DNA of 64,000 nt from Plasmodium coatneyi (GCF_001680005.1 NC_033564.1:2108001-2172000), one strand, 5' to 3'; positions 30,192-41,516 are shown, numbered from the stretch's first letter. Translations and numbers: made by a program. Notes: generated by a model from the sequence alone, not told the origin.

Positions 30192-32161
30192 ATGGGCGAT
30201 TACAAAAGGAAAATCCCCGTCTATAACGATTATGAGAAAAAGAAAGATCTGTTAAAATATTCCTTTTTAAAAGATGGAGAGGAGGAACAAAGAGACGTCC
30301 AGAAAAAACACGCGATGGAGGAGGTCCAATTTATTAGTAAGTATCACAAAGGGAAAGAAAAATGGAAGGGCGTCTTTCGAAAAGGTGCAAAAATAGGGGA
30401 CAAAAAAATACCCATTTTGCTTCTTCTACACTCTGTTTGCAGTAAAGAAAAGGGAGAACATGCGGGATATCCTGACCCACCGCCGGGATTTAAGTTCGTC
30501 CAATGTTCAGTCGTGCGAATGAATAAGCACGTGGATGTGTGAATATTCAAATGAACAAATGGGGGCGTCTGCATAGCTCTCCCCATGATTGTTCGTCACA
30601 CATTGTGGTAATTCACTCGTTAAGGCAAACGGACGCAGGGGGACGTGCTGACTGAGAGGAAGGTACCTCGACTATGGGTGCACTGTGTGTGCACAAGTCA
30701 GGGACCACGAGTAGGGGCCAACTAAACTGGAAGGCAGAAATATACATAGGTATATATACATATGTGCAAACATTTCCCCTTTTCTGTTAGAACAAACTGA
30801 AAGAAGACAACAGCGAAAGGTACTACGCCCACGAGAAGAAATTCCCCTTCCTCATCGACACGACTGTGAAGAAACCTGATATAACGAGAAACATGCAGGA
30901 TGTGCTAAATAACGTCTATGGTGAGGCAGTTACTACGTTGGAAGTGCGAGTATACACATGCGTGTAGACATGTATAGGAGCGCGTAGGAACATACACTGG
31001 TTACTACTTCCACATATCTGTATCACATCCCCACGCATGTAGAACAGGATGACGCCGAAAAAATTCGATTATCCGATGACATTAAAACGAAAGAGGTGTT
31101 GCTTGAAAGGAGGAAGGAATTGTTTCTTCAGGAGTTAAGTACGTCTGCTCGAAAAGAACACTGTTGCATATATTTTTGTGTAAGCTCCTTGGTGAATAGC
31201 GTGCCGTTAGCTGATCCTTTTAAGGGGGAATTCAATGGGGAAGATCAGGTTATCCCACCGGTGCAGGTGCATATAGTATGTAAATAAATATACATGTGTC
31301 GATCTGTATGTCCTTGCGGACCCCCTTTTCAACGCTCTCCCCCCTCAGGTGGTGGCGAGCTTGTAAACGTCCATACGGAGTTATATTTAGACCCACAGAA
31401 GGATTTCATGTATGCGATAAATGAACACGCAGGTGTTGTGCTCTCGGGGTGGTGGGGGGTACACCCGTGAGGGCATTCCTTTAAATGAAAAAAAAAAAAA
31501 AGAAAGACGTAACATGGCTAGACATACCATGACATAACCTAACATGGAACCGCGCGGAACGTTGCAACCTCCCCCTTTCAGTGACGCAGTAAAGAATAAG
31601 AACAAAATGTTGACTCTGAAGAATTACGGGTTGGGGCAGTCCCCTTCCGATTTTGTTTTTTCCTACCCGCATGTTAAAGCCAGTAAGTATAGACCCCCTT
31701 ATTTAACCAGCAAGGAGCTAGTCTCTATATACGTACATTTGTGATCATAACGAGGAACATCATGCCCAGGCTACACACAAAACGGGGGCAAGAAAAATGC
31801 CAACACATTGACAGATGATATATATTGACTGATGCACCACATTTTTTTTTTTTTTGTCGTGACCCAAAACAGAAGGAAGAGGTGGATATGCCACCGAAAT
31901 GGTGAAGTCGAACATATTGAAAAACAAAAACGAGGGAATCACAAAAAGGGTAAGTGTGGGGACAAAAATGTCTACCTTCTTTTTCTGCGTCTCATACGAT
32001 TTTGCCCGTACATCATTTTTTTTTTTCTTACCTTAATTCAGTTAAACGTGCACAATGTAGAAGGTAAAGGGCAAATTTTTGGACTGAAAATGGGAAAAGA
32101 AAGACCAAAAAAAAGAAAAAAATTGCAACGCAATAACATGTCTCTATTTTTTTCACCCTGA
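30192..32161 (+). CDS. Lysine-rich multi-exon protein with C-terminal PIP-box-like motif
   Basis: At least seven exons. Clear ones: 30192-30336, a second ending at 30920, 31043-31138, 31349-31432, 31590-31682, 31873-31949 and 32042-32161, with consensus GT-AG sites. The start of exon 2 is unresolved: the strong acceptor at 30790 breaks phase with exon 1, whereas an AG at 30803 keeps it; a small extra exon near 30440-30510 (reads KKRENMRDILTHRRD) is another way out. Product is about 240-265 residues, hydrophilic and mostly helical, with no membrane segment. It begins MGDYKRKIPVYNDYEKKKD. The end has a basic cluster (KERPKKRKK), a likely nuclear signal, followed directly by RNNMSLFF and two more residues. 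This fits a terminal PCNA-interacting peptide with Arg in place of the usual Gln. I do not recognise the family; a nuclear role is inferred. Confidence 0.7.
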
Positions 32162-32217
32162 AGATTTATACACAGGAAAAAATCACGAAATAAGGTTACC
32201 TGACCATTCGATGAAAC

Positions 32218-32255
<38 letters not shown>

Positions 32256-33102
32256 GCTCATGCCGACGTTGGCGTGATGAACTCTACAACACTGTCTTCT
32301 TTTTTTTTTTACTCCGTTCAGGGAACAGGCGGGTTCGTACGGAGGAGACATCACAACGAAGAGCAGTGCATATAAATGTTATATATGTACACAAATGTAC
32401 AAATTATGCCTTCATACACACACACTGGATTGTCTTTTCCCCCCTCCCGAAAAAGTCTTCTTGATGAAAAACAGACTGAGATATATTAACCACACCCGAA
32501 ATAGCCACTTCGTAGAAAGTTATCTGAAGGTAATTACACCCATGTGAGAGAGGGGTATCCACCGGAGGCCATGCATTTAACTACCCAGTTGGCTTTCCAC
32601 CTGACATGACCTCTTACCCCCCCCGTTGCTTCACCGAAGGAACGCCCGCGAATTGTTCTGAGATATAAAGGATTTCAAAAAAGGTTATAAGATGGAAAAA
32701 AAAAAAATTCATGTAAATAAATACATACATAAATGCACATATATATGAAGATAAAAAAACTTCGGGGTGACTTCCAAATGAGCACCTGGACAAGCGAGAG
32801 GACGACGTGGAGTCCATCCATTTGAAAAATGCAGAGCGAAGTTAACACAAAAAAAAAAAGAACAAATTGAGGCCAGTTTGGCAAAAAAAGGGCAGCTCGG
32901 TGAAGCGGCGTGGTGCATGCGTCTACGACCAACTAAAATATGGCACAGATGGGAAAAAAAAAAAAAAAAGACCACCTAAATTTAATCACTCATGGAGGAT
33001 AACAGTTCGCAAAATGTACAAAAAGATACATTTTCACCCTTCTGGAGGTAGGATACGCTGTGACCACTCCATCGTTTCGCTGCTCCACCGTTGTGTCCCC
33101 CG
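32162..33102. other. Intergenic region with possible unresolved exons
   Basis: About 940 bp between a plus-strand and a minus-strand 3' end. Contains a 34-base poly(T) run. Exon-like plus segments are visible: 32322-32376 (reads EQAGSYGGDITTKSSAYK in the right phase), 32456-32529 (contains MKNRLRYINHTRNSHFVESY, donor GTAATT) and 32640-32670 (ends in a stop). The first two join in phase across an intron of about 80 bp. No start exon could be found. A further stop-free stretch lies at 32774-32843. A small plus-strand gene is possible but not established. Confidence 0.3.
32220..32253. repeat. Poly(T) tract, 34 bases
   Basis: The longest pure T run noticed in the window; lies just after the stop of the preceding plus-strand gene. 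Confidence 0.85.
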
Positions 33103-33879
33103 CTAGACGGTCCAGAAGAGCCTCAAAAGGCCAAAGAGGTATTGAAAAATCTCGTTCGACGATAACTTGGACTGACCAAACATCCGGTCGACAAAGACGT
33201 ATCCAACTTCCTCAATTTTCTTGCCCAACTTATTGGCCCGTACGATAACCTCCATTTGGAATACATAGCCACGTCCCTGCACCAACTGGATTACTTCCCT
33301 AAGAACGTCTGTTCTGTACAATCTAAACGAACCAGTCAAATCGGTTAGGTTAGTGAATAGAAGAAACTGGGAAAGGAAATTGGCCACTCGACTAATTATA
33401 ACTCTTTTGAAAGTCCACCCTGATATTCCTCCTTGTTTATTATACCTAGTCCCTGTGACGATATCACAATTGGTCTCTTTCTGTTTTTTTATGAAGTCGT
33501 ATATGTACTTAGGATGGTGTGATAAATCAGCATCCATAATTATTACAAAATTTCCTGATACGATTTTTAGAGCATCCATGTAAGCAGAACCTAATCCCAG
33601 TTTTTTCTTCCTTTCTATGAGTAATAAATTTTCTTCTGTAAAAATAGATTGCAACTTTCTGTACACATCAGCTGTCTTGTCTTCACTGTTGTCATCCACC
33701 ACGATTATTTCAAAGTCGATGTTTTTTTCTTTCAGTTCCTTTATAATCATATATACTACGTATGGCAAATTGTCTTTCTCGTTGTAAGTTGGTAAGACGA
33801 TGGAGTATTTCTGTGCTAACGTCATGCTTAGGTGGATGCACAGAAGGGGCATCAATAGGAGCCACACGTATTTCAGCAT
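33103..33879 (-). CDS. DPM1: Dolichol-phosphate mannose synthase (DPM1)
   Basis: Single-exon frame of 258 residues from the ATG at 33879. A GT-A family 2 glycosyltransferase that makes dolichol-P-mannose from GDP-mannose, the mannose donor for GPI anchors on the lumenal ER side. Family motifs are intact: YSIVLPTYNEKDNLP (about 25-39), the DD of VVDDNSEDKT (62-63), the metal-binding DAD in MDADLSHHP (116-118), GTRYNKQGGISGW (143-155), TDLTGSFRLYR (178-188) and RMFGQSKLS (231-239) followed by the final amphipathic helix. Length equals the soluble type of DPM1 that lacks the yeast C-terminal membrane anchor. Here a hydrophobic segment sits at the N-terminus instead (residues 4-22), which could be a membrane anchor or an uncleaved signal. 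Lies about 4 kb from PIG-H, another GPI-pathway gene. Confidence 0.95.
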   Translation of the reverse strand: MLKYVWLLLMPLLCIHLSMTLAQKYSIVLPTYNEKDNLPYVVYMIIKELKEKNIDFEIIVVDDNSEDKTADVYRKLQSIFTEENLLLIERKKKLGLGSAYMDALKIVSGNFVIIMDADLSHHPKYIYDFIKKQKETNCDIVTGTRYNKQGGISGWTFKRVIISRVANFLSQFLLFTNLTDLTGSFRLYRTDVLREVIQLVQGRGYVFQMEVIVRANKLGKKIEEVGYVFVDRMFGQSKLSSNEIFQYLFGLLRLFWTV

Positions 33880-34822
33880 GTTCCGTGGGGGAGGTGCTGC
33901 TGCTGGTGGTGATGAGACGGTTTTACCCTTTTGCGGGTGAATCCGTGGGTGTTCCTATTTGCACACGCGTGGTTACCCGCAAAAGGGTGAACATCCCCTA
34001 ACGTAGGGTCACGTGACAAGCACGCTGCACAAAAGGTAGAGAGGTTCTTCAGTACTCGCGGGAAGAGCCTCTAACATTTTGTTCTTCACAAGGTGTAGCT
34101 GCCAATCCCAAACGGAGTGATATGCCTTTTGCCCTTCTACTCATGGGGAAAAAAAATCCAAACTGTGTGTATTTTCATTGTGCCCAATTACCTTACTGGG
34201 GCTTCTTTTTCCCGTGCTTGCGGGGAGATAGGAAAATTCGCTGCGGCATAATGGCGTGGCAAAAATAGCAAATGCTTTTTTTTCCCCGCAAGGGCACATT
34301 TGATTAACGATTCTGCATGCCGTGCTTGTGCAACATTGTTCAGTTTGCAACAATTATTTTCGCGGTTTCCATTTTGCCGCATTGCGCTGCTGTGCAGCTG
34401 GTTTCCACTCCACGCTTTGCCCGAATGCTCTGTAACGTTTCGCTTCGATCTTTCGTCTGTTTGGTTTCGTTGAATTGGTTCCCTCATAATCTGCTCATTC
34501 GATTTTGCTGTGCCCCCTTTTTTTTAATATTTGAAAAAGCATGGGAGGGACACCATTCGCCCAAGGCTCATACCAATACCAACCAGCAAAAGAGAACCAA
34601 TTTGTTCATCCGATAAGCGTGTAGAGTAATCTTTTGACCGTTTTTTTTTTTTTTTTTTTTTTTCCCTTTTGTGGATCACTGAACGTTTCATCTGTTGTGA
34701 AGAGGGAGGTGAAGTTCCTCAGTGGAGACATTTCCCCGAGGGAAGGAAGCAACTGCAGGTTCGCACCCCGTTGTAAAAATTACCTACGTTGACTAGAGTC
34801 AGTGTCCATTTTCCGTGCCAAC
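33880..34822. promoter_or_regulatory. Divergent intergenic region (DPM1 / OTU protease)
   Basis: About 940 bp shared upstream region of two outward-facing genes. It includes a poly(T) run near 34640-34662 and an inverted pair built on ACCCTTTTGCGGGT (33925-33938) and ACCCGCAAAAGGGT (33975-33988), which are reverse complements and could form a hairpin or a dyad protein-binding site. No coding exon is supported. Confidence 0.5.
33925..33988. promoter_or_regulatory. 14-bp perfect inverted repeat upstream of DPM1
   Basis: ACCCTTTTGCGGGT at about 33925-33938 and its exact reverse complement ACCCGCAAAAGGGT at about 33975-33988, separated by about 36 bp. It begins about 45 bp upstream of the DPM1 start codon, so it would be in the 5' UTR or core promoter. 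Function is not known; an RNA hairpin in the leader is possible. Confidence 0.6.
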
Positions 34823-36519
34823 ATGGATGGGGGAGAGAACGAAACTCGCATCAGCTACCATGAGTACAAAAGGAGGTTGAAGAAACTCACGGAGGAAATA
34901 AAAAAAGAAAAGAAAAAAAAGACGATTAACAAAAATAAGAATAACGAAAATTTGACCAAACTGGAAGAGGAACTGAGCAAGCTAAACGCAATGTACAATC
35001 TTGGCAATGCAGACGAAGGAAGCGAAATGAATAACTCAGAAAAGCATAAGGATGGCGACAGAGAAGCAAATACACAGGAAGACGTGATCAATGGTGTAAC
35101 TACCACGGAGCTATACTCATACAATGCAGTCTCGAAAAAGGCATTAAGAAATATAAAAAGGACACAGAGAAAAGAGATGGAGATAGAAAGGATTGAACAG
35201 TCAAGAAGCAAAGTAGGAGAGCTGGAATATGACGAATTGGCTGAATGTTTAAAAAAAGTAAATAAAACTATCCATCCTATCGCTCCTGATGGGAATTGTC
35301 TGTACGAGTCGATTTTACACCAACTCAGGCAGAGGGTAAACGGCTGTAAATATCACGAAGAAGACTTTTTAAATCTCCTACGTGAGGAAAGTTTTTCTCT
35401 GGATAATGTAAATTTGAGGGACTACCAAAACGGGGGTCCCTTTGACTTTGGCATTTTCTCCGATTTTGACCCACAGGGCTTGAGCAGTGACATCCTGCGC
35501 TTTCTCGCTGCCGTGTATATTTTGCAGAACGAGGAGCAGTTTGTTCACTTTGTGTGTGCCACTGAGGAGGACGAACCGTCTGCCGGTGAGTTGAAAGGGG
35601 CGTAACAATCCATTGTGATTCTAAGCATGCCGTGCCAAGGGGCCACATCCCCAAATGGTGATCCAAGTAAAAGAGAACGCTCCTCCACTGCAATACTCTC
35701 GTGTTAGCCTATCATCGTATACGCTTCTCCCCACTTCCGCAGACACCTACTTCTGTTACTGTGAGGCTATTACCAAGGGATGTTACGGGTGAGGGAATGG
35801 AACGAGAGCAGTGCGTACACACCCCTCCCATGCGAACACTCCTGTCGAAGTGAAGGAGGGGGGTGTTAGAAGTACCCATTTTATTTATGATGATATTCAC
35901 GTAGCGGGGCATTTATATATAGAAGCTTTTCCATCATCGCGCTGGTCCACTTTGCTGTGATGAAGCCATTCGATGTGCACCCCCGCGTATTGTGGACTCC
36001 ACTCCCAAATTATGAAGAGCCCCTATTTGACAGACTCGACGAAAGAAAACAGTCCATTTAGTTGCTACATAAAAAGGATGCCTACTTCCTTTTGCTTCCC
36101 CGTCACGCATTTTATTTTCACTCCCCTCTTCTCAGGAGCGAAATCGAAATCAATGCCCTGTCGAAAATTTTGAAGAAGAAAATTACTGTCTATGACGTAA
36201 ATATGAAAATTTCCTATGTAAGTACACGCGCTGAAAATGACTCAAAAAAATAAAATGAAGTAAAATAAAACTAACACGTCTGCATATGTGTGTGCACCGT
36301 TTTCATGGCTCCCCCTTTTTTCTTCCCAGGGAGAGGAACATGAAACTGAGCTGTTCATATGCTTCCACCATAAGCTGTATGCATTAGGTAAGCGCGGGGA
36401 AAAAGGCCCATTCCAATTTCCATTAATCCCACATTAGTAACTTTTTACGTCCCTACTTCCTATGTCTGCGCTTTTTTTCTTCCGTAGGGAAGCACTACAA
36501 TTCTGTCGTTGACATGTGA
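34823..36519 (+). CDS. OTUD6-type OTU deubiquitinase
   Basis: Five exons: 34823-35585, 35743-35788, 36136-36217, 36330-36387 and 36488-36519; every intron is GT-AG and every phase fits, 326 residues. The frame is open back to 34802 but the first ATG is 34823. Residues 1-130 are a charged coiled coil, as in OTUD6B. The OTU fold runs from about 138 to the end. The catalytic loop PDGNCLYES gives Asp156 and Cys159; the C-terminal ALGKHYNSV gives His319 and Asn321, so the protease triad looks intact. The motifs YCEAITKG, EIEINALSKIL and GEEHETELFICFHH match the order in OTUD6 proteins. It should cleave ubiquitin chains in the cytosol. OTUD6-type enzymes in other eukaryotes associate with translation factors; whether this one does is unknown. 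Confidence 0.9.
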
Positions 36520-37229
36520 GCGTGTGACGTTGCCAGGTAGGTCCGCACCTGTGCAGTTGCGGAGATAAGTCTGATCAGTACACCCCACCGAACAACTTGG
36601 TGATAACCTTCATTTGAATCGTTTCCTATCATTTTTTTTTCAAATAACACAAAAAAAGCAGCTACGTCCAGACATGATATACACACACAGATAAGTAAAG
36701 TGGGGAAAAAATACCCCAAAATAAAACAGTTCCTTTTTAATTAAAACGTTTTGACAAATGTACAGGGGAAATATCATATGGCAATTATTTCAACAAAAAA
36801 AAAAAAAAAAATATGGAAAACTTTAATAATGTATTCTTTTTTTGTTTAAAAAATTACGTGCACATATGGGTACACATATATGTACATAATGCATTCACAC
36901 ACATGTACGAGATGGGCAAATTGGAAAAAAAAAAATGGTCCATTAGGAATGTGTACATTTTTTACATAATATACACAAATGTTGTTACAAATGGGGGTGG
37001 AGGCAGCCCGATGGTAGGTGCCTGGGGGAGGGGAAGAAACTGCAAAACGCAAAAAAAGGGGTGCAAAACTGCACCGCAAATGAAGGACGAAAAACGCTAC
37101 GTCGGTGCGTGGACGCATTAGAACCATTTTTCACACCTTTGCCAGTTATAGAGACATTCATGCCGCACACGGGAAGAGACGAATTTCAAAGCAACGAAGG
37201 AGTAAAGAAATTAAATCGACTGAATCAAA
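36520..37229. other. Intergenic region between convergent genes
   Basis: About 700 bp between two 3' ends. It has poly(A) near 36795-36811 and short AT-rich runs, consistent with 3' UTRs. A frame at 36813-37121 is open but its composition is dominated by the A-tracts; not accepted. Confidence 0.5.
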
Positions 37230-39392
37230 CTATTTATAATCCTCCCCATTGTATTCTTCATCGTCGTCATCTTCTTCTTCTTCCTCCTCTACTTCCTCCT
37301 CTTCCTCAGCTTCTTCCTCTTGCCCCTCTTCCTCCTGTTGTTCTTCTTCAACAGCTTCTTCTTCCTCCTTTTCTTCGTCTAATTCTAATTCTTCTTCTTC
37401 CTCTTCATTGTCCTCGCCAATGTCGTCCTCTTCCTCTTCCTCATCGTCTTCCTCGTCCTCCAGTTCCTTCTTCAGTGCATTCCTTGTCCGTTCGTGTGGG
37501 TAACTAGATTCTATTATATTGTTTTTATTTATTTCACAGTAGTACCTATTTTTCTCATTCATGTGGTAGTTGTACTTTTTCTCATCGAGCGAAATTTCAA
37601 CGGAGCGTTTGATGTAACTTTGCAGTAGTTCCGAGGAGGGGTATGGCGAATCTGCTCGGGGGAGGGGGGCGAAGTGGTCACCATAGAAACGCACTGCATA
37701 CAATACATGTGCTGCGTGAATTAAACGACGGCACAAACTGGCTTCTACTCTCTTATGCCTACGAAGCGGCATTGTACCAATTGGCACGGGCATCTTTATT
37801 TGCGTCCCTGCCGAGGCTTACCTGATATTTGGCCGCGCTTATCCCGTGGTCTCCACTTGTTCTCGTATTTTCGAATGGGAGGATCACATATTTCTTCGCA
37901 TGGGAAAGGGGCATAAAGACAGTATGTGTCGGGATGAAAAAAGGGAGTTATTTGGTGGCGCATGCAAAATGGGTAACGTGAAGTTGCCACTTTATTTGTG
38001 GCTTACCTAAAAAATTAAAGTCAGCGCTTTTTAGCAGTTCTATGGCCCTTTTAGGGTTGTAATCCACGCGGTGTAAAATTTTGAAGGCGTATTCTGGCGT
38101 AAATGGGTGCCATCCAAGTTGACACTTCCAATTTTTCGCTAGTTCTTTTATAAAAATGGCTAGTTCGTAATCGTTTTTTATGACCAGTTCGTACTGTCCC
38201 TCGCTGAGGTAACTCTCTTTCATTCGTTCGAGCAGGTAGGGCGAGTAAACGAGCTCCGATTTGTTGGCCTCTGCGAAGGGGTAAACAGGGGCGAAATTTG
38301 GACCAGGGATGATATTATATCAGTGGGTACATCCCAATATCGACATGGGCATATAGAAGTGTGCAACTCATGAACGTGCAATTCGACATACCATCGTATT
38401 TTTCCGAATGGCTATTTAAAAAAAAAGTGGAGACATTTGACACTTGGTAATTCTCGCCCACGTTGATCTGACCCGTGTATTTGCTTCCTTCGCTTTTCTG
38501 TTTCACCTTTTCTTTTTTCTTCTCGAATGTGCTGTTAATGTGTGGTAATGATAGTGGTAGTGGGGGTGAGAATGTGAGAAGTTGCACGCTGGTAAAAAAA
38601 GAAATGTAAAAAAGGGGGGGCATCTCGGTTCCGCCACGAGTGTGTGAGTCCGCTGTGTCGCTAGTTCGACTTGCATGCTAACCTTATCGTTTTTAACTTT
38701 TTCCTCCTCTTTAAAGAAATATCAAAAGACACTCCTGTGAAAGGGGGAATAAAAAAAATAAATAAAGAAGTAACATTAGACGTGCCATTTTGAGTGGATG
38801 TTACCCTCTCGAAGTAGCGGCCAAATCGATCGACACGTGTGCTTTACCGTTTCTTCTGCAGAGGGGGCAGTACCAGTAGTTGTAGTTTGGTTGGGGCTTT
38901 TCGGATTCGCATATGCACTGCGAAGGGAAGGGGAGAAAAGGGTAAAAGTTGACGTGAAAGTAAAAGCGGAAATGTACGTAGACGGTTGAAAACAACAAAT
39001 AGGGGTTATACACCCTGCGCAGAATGCAGTACACATATTATAACGATATGGGTGTGTTATACGGGAGAGAGGGTCGTTGGAGTGACGACCCCCGAAACGG
39101 CACTTACATATATATGGTAGGACCTAATACAATTGTCACAGCAAATTAAGTTACCCCCATGGTAGCATTCATAGCAAAAAGGATCATTCTGGTTATTCAC
39201 ATTAATATTCTTAAATTCTGCGTTGTTTTTGGAGGTCCTTCCATTTTTGCCATTTATTTTCCTGTCGTTACATGTGCCATTTTTATGATTACTCATTCGG
39301 TAGTTGTCAATTAAATTCATGTCCTTGTTTTTGGATTTGTCTATTTCTCTTCTTTTTATTTTGTTGTGCACAATCACAGACCCCTTTTCCAT
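37230..39392 (-). CDS. PHD finger-ELM2 chromatin protein with acidic tail
   Basis: Seven exons: 39392-39108, 38917-38848, 38734-38683, 38531-38392, 38270-38007, 37893-37822 and 37651-37230. All six introns are GT-AG with matching phases; 434 residues. A C4HC3 PHD finger spans the first intron: Cys73, Cys76, Cys85, Cys88, His93, Cys96, Cys112 and Cys115, with Trp110 two residues before the last pair. An ELM2 domain follows, from INVGENYQVSNV (158-169) to the helix pair containing TPEYAFKILHRVDYNPKRAIELL (about 242-264). ELM2 segments recruit histone deacetylases in MTA/CoREST-type complexes, and PHD fingers read histone tails. A co-repressor role in the nucleus is therefore likely. The last exon encodes a run of about 85 almost wholly acidic residues. 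No SANT/Myb domain was seen after ELM2, which is unusual for the animal relatives. Confidence 0.85.
37250..37465 (-). repeat. Acidic codon repeat (GAA/GAG/GAC) at 3' end of PHD-ELM2 gene
   Basis: Interrupted trinucleotide-like tract on the minus strand, read as CTT/CTC/TCC on plus. In frame it encodes runs of Glu and Asp. The plus-strand poly-Ser reading of the same tract is a shadow. Confidence 0.85.
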
Positions 39393-39440
39393 CTTCTTCT
39401 GAGCGCAAATAGGGGAGGGGGAAAGAACCCTGTTAGTGGT

Positions 39441-39495
39441 CAGTTTGCAGTGGGTAGTTTCCAGTGGGTAGTTTCCAGTGGGGCGAAGTTTCCTC
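39441..39495. repeat. 14-bp tandem repeat near PHD-ELM2 start
   Basis: CAGTGGGTAGTTTC is present in two exact adjacent copies (39448-39461, 39462-39475), followed by a diverged copy and preceded by a partial one. It lies about 50 bp upstream of the start codon of the PHD-ELM2 gene, so within its 5' UTR or promoter. Confidence 0.75.
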
Positions 39496-40507
39496 GAGGA
39501 GAATGCTCCATTGGGTTAAGGTAAATTGGACACAGAGAAGCGATAAAATCGAAAAATGCCACAACAGGGGGAAATTAAATTCCCATGCATGGTTTCGAAT
39601 GGGAGAAGAGACGTACTTACAACTATTCTGTTAAAAGTTGCGCGGGGGAAGGAACTGGTTGCATTGCTCCGTGTGACAACTTGAGTGTGAGTGGGGGGAA
39701 GTTACTAATGTGCCTTTTTTATGTGTCCCCCGGTTTTCTCACACGGGAAAAATTATCACTGCTTATAATTGATCTCTTCGAATTGGATGAAATGAAAGTA
39801 TACATGGGCACGCACATGCGTGTATGAATTTATAAGTGTACACTTTTGCGTGTATATTCATCTCGCACTGTATATTTTTCACACTCTGTACATTTCGCAA
39901 TACGTAAGTTTCACACTACGTTCTTCTATTTTTGGACAAAAGCACATTCAAATTAACCAATCAAGGGATGAATGAAAAAAAAAAAAAAAAAAAAAAAAAC
40001 TGCAACTTTTCTTTTTTTTTTTTTTTTTTGTCTTACCAAAATTTATTTTTTTGCTCTCAAGCGCAAGATGTATTTTTTTTTTTTTTTTTTTTTTTTTGGT
40101 TACTCTCCCTTAATCTGCAAAATGTTGACGCTCGAATATTTTACTTTTTACTTTGTTACATGAATGAAAATACTTTTTGAGCCTTTTCATTTTCACTTGA
40201 GGACTTTTTCTTTGTCTTTGCTTGTTTTTGTGGTGAGCTATACAACATTGTGTAACAGATTTAATTTACGCTGCGTGTATGTGTCGCTGCACATTCGTGA
40301 GTACGTGCATGCACGTGGGGCCCCCCGCGTGCGCGTATGTATATGTGAGTAGTTATCTTCTGTATATATGGACGTATGTATTTAATTATTTATTTGTTCA
40401 CTTGTCGGATTCCTCACGCGCGTGTATGTGCACTTTTGCAGCTTCCCCGAGCGCGTGACCGTACATACATTCCTTTTTTAACAAACCATGCTAGCAAGAA
40501 TCGCAAG

Positions 40508-40553
40508 GTTATGTTGTGTTGTGTTATGTTATGTTATGTTATGTTATGATATG
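40508..40553. repeat. TTATG/TTGTG pentanucleotide tandem
   Basis: Five-base units TTATG with two TTGTG variants, about nine copies, running directly into a poly(T) tract. Intergenic microsatellite. Confidence 0.8.
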
Positions 40554-41516
40554 TTTTTTTTTTTTTTTTTCTCTTGAGCATTTCAATCTTTACAGAAAAA
40601 AATTGGACTGCGCGAAATTGCTCACTATTTAGACATAACAATTCACATGGCGGAGCACTAGAACTGTGCTTTTCAAGGTCAGGGGTGGGGGGTTCGTGTC
40701 CAATTTTTTCTAGCGCTACTGGGGGAAGCGGCACATAGACGCTAATTTACCTACATGTATGTGTGTGGTCCACCTACCCATAGGCACTCGTGCGCTTTTA
40801 CTCCCTATACGAATTTGAAGACACGCAAGGGTGGTTGCACATATATCTGTGCGCACTTTTATGTAAATAAATTTTACACATCACGTGGGCACTTTGCCGA
40901 TACAATACCGGGCAGTACCAGTATGCAGCAGAATCGATGCAATGTTGTGCAACTTTTTTTTTTTTTTTTTTCTAATTTTCGAGGCGGGATGTTACAAATG
41001 CATAGTATGTAAAAAGGCAGTTGGGAAAATTTTGCAAGTGGAAAAAATGGAAAAGGTGGGCAGAATGGGAGAGATGCAAAAATGGGAAATTTTTACAAAA
41101 TGTAACAAAACACCGCTAAAAAAAAAAGGAATGTAAAATGAAAATACAAATTTGTTTATTCTGAAGTGTACACAATAATAATAAAAAAAAAAAAAAAAAA
41201 AAAAATGTAGCCACAAAAAAAATTCAACCGGTTGCATGAACTTGTGCGCACAGTCGGTAATTCACCTCCCTCACACGTTAAGGATATGAAAATTTTCACA
41301 TTTGACATTATTCCCTTTTGTGGAAACTGACGAAAAAGATGCAAGTGTATATAGCTGTGGAGAAAATGTGAACGTACACACCGCTCACAGTTGACAGCTG
41401 TGTGTTCCTCGTTTTACAAGTTTGAGCACATGTGGGGGGGATGTACAGATAAAGGTGTGTACGAAAATGCATAGGCAGACATACAGTTTGCAAATGCGTA
41501 TAATATATTTTTTCCT

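Noticed and set aside
37249..37503. Plus-strand poly-serine ORF
   Set aside because: It is the antisense reading of the acidic tail of the PHD-ELM2 gene.
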